Shown here piece by piece: positions 32,472 through 42,152 of a DNA stretch of 64,000 bases (positions are counted from its first letter, which is position 1; each line of letters begins with the position of its first letter). The translations under genes and the position numbers were made by a program. Source of the stretch: Limnephilus marmoratus (lineage: Eukaryota; Arthropoda; Insecta; Trichoptera; Limnephilidae); contig OU862927.1 of the NCBI GenBank assembly GCA_917880885.1, forward strand, positions 18,803,450 through 18,867,449, given 5' to 3'. The notes beneath the pieces are model-generated. The model was not told where the DNA came from, did not search any database, and worked only from the letters and a program-made list of their open reading frames with translations.

Positions 32472-32600
32472 ATATATTAAATGAAAGAACACACTTTGTA
32501 AAACACCACTTTTTATTATAATTGATATTTAAAAGGCTTTTAAATATCAATTATAATAAAAAGTGGTGTTTTACAAAGTGTGTTCTTTCATTTAATATAT
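32472..32600. repeat. Perfect 129-nt palindrome (64-bp arms, 1-nt centre)
   Basis: Every base from 32472 to 32535 is complementary to its mirror position around 32536. I checked the outer ten pairs and the core by eye. The arms contain 'gaaagaacacactttgtaaa'. There is no spacer beyond one G. No target duplication or known TIR is recognised. Confidence 0.92.
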
Positions 32601-32952
32601 TAAAAAATAATAGTAAACAATAATTATGTATTTTGTTTATCGTCACAGTTCACAGTCCCACAACACACATTTTAGAGACAACACAAATTTGAAAGTTAAA
32701 ATATATAACTTAAAAAATACGGTTTTAAAGTTTATGCAACAGAAGTTTCAAATTTTTATCTGCCCGCATATAAAAAAAAATTAAGCATTCAAATAAAATT
32801 GTGTCGCTCACCTTCAAATTTAGATGGCTCAAACTGTTGCCTGAACGGCGACGATATTACATGTTATATTATTATTACGATATTACGTGTCAATTTTTTA
32901 GTGTAAATATTTTAGGAATTCATTAAGTTTTGATACAAAAACATAATTTGAA
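32601..32952. other. 3' flank of lipase-like gene, no gene seen
   Basis: AT-rich DNA just downstream of the lipase stop on the minus strand. Candidate poly-A signals (AATAAA-like on the minus strand) exist but cannot be chosen between. Confidence 0.35.
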
Positions 32953-34103
32953 TCAATGCATTGTAATGGCATGTTGGCGACGGACAGATGGCAGGTCTCC
33001 AATGAAAAAGGAAAGAAAATAATAACCGAGATCAGCTATAAAAGTGAGTCCTCGCCCTACCACAGATAAGAACAGTGTGGAAAAAAATCGTTTTATATCA
33101 ATCATAACATTCAACAAGTGACACACGGTTTGTAAAGCCAACTTCTCTACATCGATTGCATATGCCTCATCTGGCTTGTGTGGTGCTTCTCTGATTATGG
33201 AATTTATATCCGAAATCGCCTTTTCAATCATTTTAATAGCATGATAGCCACGAATTTTCTGATTATAATGAGCAACAATGATTTCAATCTGTTTCCCAAT
33301 TTGAGAACCGAAACGGTTGATCCAATTTGGCCCAAGTGTATAATTTAATACCCTTTTGCCGAAAGCAATTAGGGTACTTGCGTTAAAATCAAAGTCCTTG
33401 CATAATTTTTTTATCATGTTGTAACATCCTGGAGAATCAAAAACCTTGATTTCAGCTTCAAATGTATCCCTAGGATGCGCAAGAATGAATTCTGTCCCAT
33501 TATTCGATAGATAAAGACGCATTACCGTGAGACCTGTAACTTGCGCAAGCCAGCCTCCAAACGAGTGGCCGGTGACCGTCAAATTAAAAATGATGTTTTC
33601 TTCGCGCAATTTACATAATTCTTTACGTACCATGTCCACAAATGTTACTGCCGAACTTACTTGGGATGTATAATTTGTACTTATAACTCCATTAGCACAA
33701 TTTAGGAGACTCCCTAAATGGCAATACGTTCCACGGTGCGCAATGACAATCTGGCGTGCTGAATAATTAACAAAAGCAACCCCACAGTAACCATTAAACA
33801 GGTCATCATTGACAGCAGTTGTCAGCTCGATCCAATCTGGTGGGAGGGTGACAGCGTACCTATTTTGTGGGACATCATTAGTGTCACTGCCTCGAGAGTC
33901 GCCCACGTTGACAGTTTCCAAATAGGCGTAATTTGAAAGAGTCGCCAGAGTTTCGCTTGGAGGACTTTCCGGTGTTGTTTTCTCGCCTCTACATACATTC
34001 AATAGGCGAGAGAAAAAGCCTGGAGCAACTCTCCGAAGATCGTCTCCAAAGCCGGCATTGCTCAATGTCAATGATCCGTCGTATGGTATTTTTACACTGG
34101 AAC
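32953..34103 (-). CDS. Lipase-like alpha/beta hydrolase, long 3' exon
   Basis: The minus strand is open from a splice acceptor (TTATGTTACAG|GT) at 34103 to a TGA at 32953, more than 380 codons. There is no early ATG; the likely first exon is upstream and unseen. The block IVIAHRGT corresponds to the AFRGT motif of class 3 lipases. LTVTGHSFGGWLAQVTGL holds the GHSFG nucleophile elbow (Ser about residue 170 counted from 34071). The AEIKVFDSPG strand follows as usual. The C-terminal 60 residues are hydrophobic (RFFSTLFLSVVGRGLTFIADL..YYFLSFFIG) and may form a membrane segment. The natural substrate is unknown. Lack of introns over 1.1 kb and the bacterial-like lipase core raise the option of transfer, but that is inference. 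Confidence 0.75.
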
Positions 34104-34383
34104 CTGTAACATAAAATAAATATTTAAAAGTTAAAATTGTTGCAAATTAATTTAAAGAGCCCCAACTTGTTTAAAATATCATCCTTATCCTTGATATTTA
34201 ATATGTAATTTTTTTAAAGTTATTAGTATAAAATTCTGGTTGGAAGTGGAAGGGAAAATTAACTAATCAAATTAACTAAGCACTTATGAAAAGCTGATAA
34301 TTTTTGAGCAAATGGATGGTTAGAAGTTTTATGTATATGTATATTATAAAAATATATATAAAATAACAATGATATTTTAAGCA
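34104..34383. other. Intron or upstream region of the lipase-like gene
   Basis: The acceptor at 34104-34106 implies an intron here, but no upstream exon with a start codon or signal peptide was found before the Penelope-like relic. Confidence 0.35.
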
Positions 34384-34560
34384 AATCAGGGGCCTACAAA
34401 TTAATTTGTAAAGATTGTAAGTTTTTTCGTATAGGTAAGACTTCTCGAAATTTCAATACCAGATTTAAGAAGCACCCCAAGTGTTCGAATAATTATTATT
34501 AATCTGAATTTGCCAACCACATTTAGGAAACAAATCATTCTTTGATATAAATAAAGGGTA
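34384..34560 (+). pseudogene. Penelope-like GIY-YIG endonuclease relic, second copy
   Basis: The plus strand reads SGAYKLICKDCKFFRIGKTS, then RNFNTRFKKH and, after a stop, SEFANHI and ETNHSL. This is the same order as the fragment at 25.7-26.1 kb: the GIY-YIG core with CxxC, R..F..H and FANH. Tyr of the YIG is replaced (RIG), and two stops interrupt the frame, so it is dead. Confidence 0.65.
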
Positions 34561-34597
34561 AAAAATGTACATAAAATAAAATGGGTTAACAATTCAT

Positions 34598-35110
34598 CGC
34601 CTTAGTTCGTATTTGTCCAACAGACCATTAGAAAATTTTACAGGAGGAGAAGGTATTCTTTAATTATATCAATAAAACATTATGATAGGTGTTTATAAAG
34701 CTATTTCCGTAAAGGTAAAGGTCTTATTAGTTTTAATATCTCTTAGTTAAGTGATTAACTATAATTTTTTATACATTATTTTTAATTTTAAAGTGGAGAT
34801 TGAACAAAAACTAAAATGGTCTATTGGACAAATGAGAACTGAGGCGACGAATTAGATAACTTTGAATTTTAGAAATAGAAAAAGTGTTAAGCATTATGAT
34901 AGGTGTTTAAGATAAAGCTATTTCCGTATAGGTAAAGGTCTCATAGTTTTAATATCTCTTAGTTAAGTTATTAACTATCATTTTTTATACATTATTTTTA
35001 ATTTTAAAGTGGAGATTGAACAAAAACTAAAATGGTCTATTGGACAAATAAGAACTGAGGTGACGAATTAGATAACTTTAAATTTTAGAAATAGAAAAAG
35101 TGTTAAGGGG
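34598..35110. repeat. Tandem duplication, about 215-bp unit, with an inverted partial copy
   Basis: A segment starting 'gcattatgataggtgtttat' and running through 'gagattgaacaaaaactaaa' and 'atggtctattggacaaat' is present twice (about 34677-34892 and 34893-35107). A piece of its end occurs inverted at 34598-34640 ('atttgtccaacagaccat'). It directly follows the Penelope-like relic. Such elements often carry tandem or inverted pseudo-LTRs, so these may be its terminal repeats. Confidence 0.6.
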
Positions 35111-35386
35111 AACAGCTGAGTAGACCTTTTCATACAAAACTTGGATTTGGGGCCAAAATAAATAACCAAATTGAATAAAAAAATTTAATCAAAAGAAATA
35201 GCAAATATCTAGCATGTGTTGTGCTACTTTATTTATTTGTGTTTTAAATTACAAAACGTAGTAAAAAAAAAAAGTCACCGGAGACCAAAATTTCATTCAC
35301 ATTTTTTACTTCAAATAATGTCAGGAGTCACTGGTTAAATTATGTCAAGTATTAATTGTACCCTTAACTACCCTTAACACCCCGTA

Positions 35387-35769
35387 TACAGGGTGTCCGG
35401 GGGTAAAGTGCATTAACTTCGGAGGGTGATTCTACATGATAGTACAAGTAAAAAAGATAAATAACTTTTTTCGAAATTCCAACTTTTAGGGGTAGTTTTG
35501 AGGTAAAAAGATAAAATTGATCCGGCGTGTGCGGCCAGATTTATTATTTTCCGCTGTTACGATGCGGGCCAAAAACAATCGAGTCAGGCGCCCGGCAGGC
35601 TCTCAGCAAGTAATATCGTACCTCACACTAAGGATTTTTATTAGGTACGTCTTTTTGTATGGGAAAATAAATGTTGGAATTTCGGAAAAAGTTGTTAATC
35701 TTTTTTACTCCTACCATCATGTAGAATCACCTCCCGAAGTTAATGCACTTTACCCCCGGACACCCTGTA
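35387..35769. mobile_element. TIR element with TA target duplication (mariner-type MITE)
   Basis: The ends are inverted: CAGGGTGTCCGGGGGTAAAG at both, continuing through 'tgcattaacttcgg' for over 60 bp. The element is 35389-35767 with TA on each side. It has no transposase. CAGGGTGTCC-type ends are frequent in insect Tc1/mariner-like MITEs. The 126-codon frame crossing it has no support. Confidence 0.75.
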
Positions 35770-36590
35770 TATATAATAATAATAATAATTGGATAATTTG
35801 TAGAGTGCCGTTTTTGGGAAAAATCACTTCAAAATACATATATATATATGTATATGCAGAGGCGGCTCTAGGGCTCCAGGTGTGGGAGGTCATTTGAAAA
35901 AAAAATGTGATTAATCTTTATTTGATATTGTGAAAAATGCCGATATATTTATTATCTATATCAATTTAACCCTTCGAATAATAAGAAAATAATTTTCTGT
36001 CAACTTTTGCCTGTCAAAGTTTGCGCGCAAAATTCCTGGTTCTTCCCATACATTTTAAATGTTCCTATTTATTAGTTTTTTTAACGCTTTTGCAAAAATA
36101 AAAATTGTTCTAAAATTTAGATAAAATAATCTTTCCGATATGTTTATTAGAAATCAACATTTTTGTTTTTTAAATATTAAAATTTTAATATTGGAAACGT
36201 AAATTGGCTAAAAAATGCATACCTGCGAATATTTGAATTAAAGTAATTAAAATAGAATAAACTTCAAATTTTAAATTCAGATTCCTTTTCTAAACAAAAT
36301 TTGTAATAAAACTGTCACCTCGCTTTTTATCACTTTCATACAATTTTATTTTAAAATTAAATGTGGATTACGTCACAAATAGGCGCAAAATCAAACCATC
36401 ACTTTTGATCAGGTTTGTAAAATATCTGAACAACCTAGCTCATATAATTCTAAGATAATGAGAAGCACTATTTCTTTCCGTTTCTAATAAAAAAGAAATC
36501 ACAAATATTCGCATTACAGAAAGAGAGATATCTAACTTTTAATAATGCATGGTCGCTCTGGGACAATCTGGGTCTCCTGTTAAGAGGAAA
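35770..36590. other. AT-rich DNA with a lone hAT-style end
   Basis: At 35855 'cagaggcggctctaggg' looks like a hAT left end, but no matching right end or 8-bp duplication was found. The rest is AT-rich and unassigned. Confidence 0.3.
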
Positions 36591-36599
36591 TACTAGCTG

Positions 36600-36935
36600 C
36601 GTTTTTCCATACAAACGTATTCCCCGTTTATCTCTCTGGATTTTGACCCTAGAGCAAAATTTTTTTTTACATAATATAGATATCGACCACTAGCGTGTCG
36701 GTACGTTTTGCTTTTTTTGATAATTTACTTCTTATAGAAGTTAGGACCTTCCAAAAATGAATAAAATTGCCTAATTTAAACGCCGTCAAAAAACGTTCAG
36801 TATACAAACTAAACAATGTATTTTGAAAAAAAGCAAAACGTACCGACATAGAATATTTTCTTTTAATACAGTTAGTGAAAAAAAAATTTAAAATCGGTCC
36901 AGTTTTGGAGAAGAAAAATGGGGAATACAAAACAT
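36600..36935. repeat. Inverted-repeat element, about 330 bp
   Basis: 'gtcggtacgttttgctttt' near 36696 is exactly inverted at 36829-36848. Outer blocks 'gtattccccgttt' (about 36617) and 'aaaaatggggaatac' (about 36915) are also inverted. This makes a fold-back element. The 87-codon minus-strand frame lies in it and is not conserved. Confidence 0.5.
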
Positions 36936-37229
36936 CGATTTCGAAGATTTTATTTAGGTATTTTCGGCCCGACGTGCAGGTGTCCCTTTCGCTCAGTTCT
37001 CCTGGGGGGGCCGGGGAACGAGGGTGTTGACAAATACATATAAAGCGAAGTAGTGATGTAACGAATTTTATCGGTAGACTAGTGTTGTCCTTGCCCGAGT
37101 AATCGATATTTTTTATTCGTTTTTTTTCTGTTCAGTGACTCATCGCGGTATACCAATACTGACCGAGCTTTCATACTAAAATTGTGCAAAATTAAAATTG
37201 TTTATGTCAAGTACTATAATAAATTTTTA

Positions 37230-37585
37230 ATTTGGGAGGCGTTATAGGTACCATCGCCCCGGGAACCATTTATTGGATACCAACACCCCCGCCACTTGGT
37301 CACCCCAAGTGGTCCGCTATGTTTGGTGACTGAGCATGGGTTCCCGGGTTCACGGGTAAGGTCTGCATGGGTTTTGGTGGCGGATGATTTTGTCCACTTA
37401 CTGCGTGGCGGGCCGGATTGGGAGAAACTGGAAGTGGGAGATCTTTTGATCTCTACAGCCGGACTCTCTCCACCATCATTTCATACTTTTACCTACCCAG
37501 AAATTCCTCTCCTTCCTTTCATTAAAAATATCTTCTACACAGCTTCTCCAATGACTTTGCTATACTATAAGGGTATTTAACTTAA
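37230..37585 (+). repeat. SINE-like retroposon S1, copy d
   Basis: It begins 'tttgggaggcgttatagg', then 'gggaaccatttattggatac', 'ggttcccgggttcacggg' and 'gcgtggcgggccggattgg'. The 3' part is diverged ('ccttcctttcattaaaaat', 'agcttctccaatgac'). Confidence 0.65.
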
Positions 37586-37734
37586 AAATAATTTTTATAT
37601 TTCATTTTATATGTATAATTGCATTTTGTGATATTTTTAAGTAATTAATCACCTCTCCCTTTAATATTTTGTCTATAATTCTCATATGCCTATACTTGTT
37701 TGTCTTTTAATATTAATCTTATCCTGACGAAGAG

Positions 37735-37770
37735 AATACTCTGTTTTCGAAATATGTTGATAATATTGAT
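37735..37770 (+). other. CTGACGA...CGAAA motif
   Basis: The plus strand reads 'cctgacgaagagaatactc' followed by 'tgttttcgaaat'. CTGACGA with an AGAG/CTCT stem and a later CGAAA recalls the conserved part of hammerhead-like sequences in Penelope-like and related elements. The spacing between stem and GAAA is not canonical, so no active ribozyme is claimed. Confidence 0.25.
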
Positions 37771-37785
37771 TACATAAAGCTGTTT

Positions 37786-38639
37786 TTACAAAGTTATTTG
37801 TTCTCATTTTACTAAAAATGACGCCACAAAGATTGGACCCATTTGCAGCATTTCAAGCTGGGTCGCCATAACCAATTCGTTTGTGCAATTTCAATCAATG
37901 CATTTCTGTGTTTCTCGAGAACCCTTCTATGGGCTTACACGTCATTAGTACTTTTACGCCAGTTTTTTAAACATTTGTGGTCAAAAACATCCAAGTAGTG
38001 TAGTTTTGTAGCTCTAGCACATATGAAGCTGTATGACTTTTTATTATGGTATAATTATTATTATGCATATATCCAATTGTATATCCGCATATACATTATT
38101 TGGCTTAATATAGTAACTATGTTATTTTCCACATCAAGTATATAATAAATAGATGCAAGAATGTTTTTTTTGATAAATTAATAACGTATAAAAAATATAT
38201 ATATATATATATATTTATTCTCAAAACTCTTGAGAAAATATCGTCGTTGCATTCACAAAATATCCCATGTGAGGTTTTCGACCAAATTTTTTTTTGTTTA
38301 CACCATTTGATTCACCACGGTTTCCTAAATAATCTGACAAATATATCCCATTTTTCAAAAATTCATCTTTTTAATCATTTTAGAGGCAACTCTGACCATT
38401 ACTTGTAATTAATGGTAATTATTTAAAAAAATATACTACATATACTACAGAAATATAAAAAAATATAAAATTATAAAATTAAATCCCTATATACTACAGA
38501 AATATAAAAAAAATATAAAACTATAAAATTAAAATGAGAAAAAAAGACTTTTTGTGTGCAAGAATTCGTATTATTTTTTTAACTCAAATTTGTCGCACAT
38601 AAATTAAAATTACCCAAAGAAATGTTTTTTTAATAATAT
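37786..38639. other. AT-rich DNA, no gene seen
   Basis: Contains a TA microsatellite near 38198-38215 and a local duplication of 'tactacagaaatataaaaa' (38445-38530). No protein or RNA signal was found. Confidence 0.4.
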
Positions 38640-38725
38640 ACACACAGCATCCCCAAAGATGACCTAGGCCCTCAGAGAAATTATTTTCCTCAGGGCCTCC
38701 TGTGTGGAGCTCATATAAAAAAATA
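38640..38725 (+). repeat. S1 retroposon 3' end, copy e
   Basis: 'cacagcatccccaaagatga', 'ggcctcctgtgtggagct' and an A-rich tail correspond to the S1 3' terminus. It directly precedes a LINE relic. Confidence 0.65.
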
Positions 38726-39175
38726 ATAATAATCTCAACAATCTAAAAAGAGTATACTATGCACTAATCCAGTCATTAATTCAATATGGAATTATTGCAT
38801 GGGGGGGGGGGGTCATACAACAATATTCTAACCCCGATCAAAGTAATCCAGAAACTAATCATTAAAGTAATCCTAAAGAAACCCTCCACTTATCCAACAG
38901 AAACGCTTTTCGCAGATTTCACGGTGCCTCGAGTAGAGAATATCTTCAAGAAAAATGCAATTACCCAAATTTACAAAGATAATATCATCAAAAAATTTTA
39001 AACTAAAATCAAAAAGATATGAAGACAACATCAAAATACCAAAATTTAATACCAAACTAATGCAAAACAATTACATCTATTTAGGAATAAAGTTTTTCAA
39101 CAACCTTCCCATTGAAATAAAAAAAACCAAAGACATCAATAAACTGAAACTCAAACTTCATCAGGAATAATTAAC
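38726..39175 (+). pseudogene. LINE RT C-terminal relic
   Basis: The plus strand reads RVYYALIQSLIQYGIIAWGG, a common block in jockey/CR1 LINEs. IKVIQKLIIKVILKK and NIFKKNAITQIYKDN follow and then, after a frame change, YIYLGIKFFNNLPIEIKKTK. It is parallel to the minus-strand fragment at 25.05-25.66 kb (QKLIIKIILKLP, KLYNTLPLAIR). An 11-base G-run near 38802 lies in the frame. Confidence 0.7.
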
Positions 39176-41087
39176 TAAATAATTACCTGTTTTTCTCATT
39201 CTTTCTATTTATTATTAATCTATATTCACCTCTATTTTATTTAGATTTTTCGAATTTCTCCCAAGTGCACAATATTTTAGTATGTAACCGTATCCTATGT
39301 ATGTACACCATATGTAATTTATATAACTCCACTGTACAATTATACATCTATATTAAATATTAAAATATATATATTTTCTTCAATATTAACTCAGTAGGTA
39401 AAGCAAAAATATTTTTTTAATATTTCTATTTAACTGTCAAAAAATTACCAAAAAATTAAGTTGCATCCAAAATCATACGAAATTCATTTTTTTAAGACCA
39501 ATATTTCGTAATTTGAAACAAAAATAAATAAAATAAAACATATTTATCAGCACAAGATATTTTCTCTACCTTTTGCTAAAAAAATACATTTTCAATTTAT
39601 TTGGGTGTTTTGGTCACAAATCCAAATTTAACACCCCCCCCCCCCCCCCCTCGGCTATTTGTTAGCTTTGGGAACAACTCATATCGATCTTGTGTCTCCC
39701 TTACTATTATGTTGAGAAATAAGTTTTAAACGGTGTTCGAAAGAGAAAGAGAAAATATCAAACTTTATATTCAAATTCAAAAGTTAACCACAAAATAATG
39801 GAATTGTACACCTTTATAAAACCAAAGTTTATGAAACTTATGGAATTTTGTATCTATTAATTATTTTTACATGAAACAATAAAAAAGTGAGGTGACGGAA
39901 ATGTTAACAATACATGTGTGTAATAAATATGTACGTGTTTTTATTTTTTTCGTTATCAGTAATTTTAGTTAGAAAAAACGTAAGATGAGTCATTTTAAAA
40001 AAAATTATGTGTGCGTTCAAAATTTTTATATTCGAAAAGCAAAGGTTTATTTCGGATTTCAAAATTTAAAAGCGTATTTCATCGCCTTTCAAAAACAATT
40101 TTTAGTTTTCGGATACTATCAGAAATATTCCATTTATTTGGATTTTATTGCAAAGCGGAAATATTTCGACCTTATGAAAAAATATGCCCGAGGCCTGAGG
40201 GATATGGGTCCTATGAGAAAGGTCAAGTTGCCTTTCCTACGTTTGCTACACAAAATATCATATGTGCATAAAAAGTGCGCACAAAAATCCTGAATGCAAA
40301 ATTTAAGAAAAAATTGTCGGTTTTAATAAAAAAATGTATATTAAGCCCACTTGTTTTCACCCAAACATGGTATCAAAAATAACTCTACAATTAATGAAAA
40401 TAAATAAAAATATGGGTCCCCAATTTTTTTTTTTCGGTTTTTTTTTATTATGTATCCTAATATTCTAAAATACCCACAGGATATTTTGTGCGCGCAACAA
40501 CGATAAGTAGCTATAATAGCATATTCATAGGACGCTTACAATAGGACGCCCCTGCGAGCGGTCTTGTCTCTACACATTTGCAGATTGGAACATGCGTGGT
40601 CGGCAGAAATAATAATTCGACACGGGTGAAGCGCGTAGCCCACACACACAAGGCCTGCATTCACTCACACATCTATAGCGCGATTCTGACTACTGTCAGA
40701 GAGTGAAATAAAAGAGATTTTTTAAAATACCTATTCATAAATGTTCGCAGCGACCGGCAGCGCTCTTAATATAACGGCATATGATGTTTTGGGACAACTT
40801 GGGTCTCCTGTGATTAAACGGGTTAAAGATAGGTAGGATCATGAATCCGCAACTCAAATTACATAGGTATTTATTTATAAATTGCAAAATCGCTACATAA
40901 TTCATGTACTTGTATCTATCTAAGTATCCAAATTTTAAAAACAAAATTAGATTAAAAAAAAGTAGACACCAACGTTTATCAATTATATTTAAATTTAGAC
41001 TTGCGTTTCAATTTGACAATGGTTTTTGCTTTTTTGCATTTTTCAGCTACCTAACAAAAACAGATTTATTATTTAATAATATTAGAC
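39176..41087. other. About 1.9 kb AT-rich interval, no gene recognised
   Basis: Holds a long poly-C run near 39633-39651 and a 102-codon frame at 39985-40293 rich in Lys/Phe/Tyr, which I could not assign to any family. No splice-supported exon was found. A motif 'gggacaacttgggtctcctg' near 40790 resembles 'gggacaatctgggtctcctg' near 36551, so a dispersed repeat spans part of it. Confidence 0.4.
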
Positions 41088-41092
41088 AATTT

Positions 41093-42137
41093 ATAAGGTT
41101 ATCTCTCTCTCTCTCAGGTTGTGTGGGTCCTAGCGATCCGTAATGTAGGAAGGTTCTGCTTTTTTTGTTCCAGAATAAAAAAAGAACAAGAATGTTTGGG
41201 AATAAACGAAAACAGGTTTCTACTTGTGAGGTTAAATTGGTTTCAGTAATAAAAGAGTTCATTTCCAAAACAACCAAAGCCCAGTATAATTTTATAAAGA
41301 ACATAACAATGTTGCCCTTTTGAGGGGCCGGGTTTCACATCCCCAAAAACATAACAGATTCTGAAACATAACAGATTCATAACAGATTTGACAGGAATAT
41401 AATTAAGCAGAAAGAAATATCGTACCTGCGGACCATGGATCTTTATCTAATTCTACACTGACACGAACTCCCAATTCACTTGAATATAGCGCGTCGATGA
41501 ACCGCGGGCCACATTCTCTCGCAATCTCCAGGATGGGAACCAGGAAAGACCCCCAGGAAGGCCAGAGAATGAGGACTCCCCGCCAGGGAGCAGCATCCAA
41601 GATCAGCACCAGCGCTCCGGTTGAGCCCACCGGATGAAACACGATTTCCGTCAGCACACCTCATCAGGAAATGAACGCCGAGTGACCATCCGTCACAAAT
41701 ATGAGCAGCAATAACCGTACCAGGTCATAAGGACTCTCCCTCGCAAAGCTTTTCAATATGCCAGTCGCGATTATGTAGGTAATTTACAATACCGTTATTT
41801 CGCGGATAAATATCGGTCCCAATGGCGGCGACCAATCACATTAGAAACAGCGTTCCGATCACATCAGAAAGAAGCGTTTGCAAAATGTACATCGCCCGGC
41901 TCGCGATTAAAATCGTTTAAAACAATTTGTAACGAAGAGATTATCCCATTTTTTAAATCCAAAACTATCACTAAAGTGACAAGTCGAATCAACACCGGCT
42001 TCCCGTACGGTGCCAATTCAAAAAGTAAAAACCAGAGAGAAAAAAAAGTGTTGCCAATCCATTCCGTGCTGTTCAAATTATCAGGTTAGTGGTCAGGTAA
42101 ATAATTATATCACAAATTGATAATTATTTACGTGACA
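41093..42137 (-). repeat. 3' LTR of the gypsy element
   Basis: In element orientation it starts TGTCACGTAAATAATTATC and ends with a CT-repeat complement and CCTTAT. It is 1045 bp, offset exactly 7985 bp from the 5' LTR. All segments I compared are identical, including the three short open frames. The ORFs of 84, 62 and 70 codons occur in both LTRs and are not genes. The outer terminus is TG but the inner one is not CA, so the exact inner end may shift by 1-2 bases. Confidence 0.93.
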
Positions 42138-42152
42138 ATTCCCCCCTTCTCA
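42138..42152 (-). other. Polypurine tract of the gypsy element
   Basis: In element orientation GAGAAGGGGGGAAT lies directly before the TGTCACG of the 3' LTR. This is the expected position and composition of the plus-strand primer. Confidence 0.9.

Noticed and set aside
34069..34071. TTG at 34071 as the lipase start codon
   Set aside because: The frame stays open upstream to a splice acceptor at 34104-34106, so the exon continues and the true start is in another exon.
35855..35872. Complete hAT element starting at 35855
   Set aside because: A CAGAGGCGG-type end is present, but no inverted partner or 8-bp duplication was found downstream.
39985..40293. 102-codon frame as a gene
   Set aside because: Two overlapping frames in the same place, Lys/Phe/Tyr-rich, no recognisable domain and no splice signals; probably chance in AT-rich DNA.
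41403..42076. Three open frames of 62-84 codons as genes
   Set aside because: They lie in the 3' LTR and recur without change at 49388-50061 in the 5' LTR, out of any retroelement coding order.
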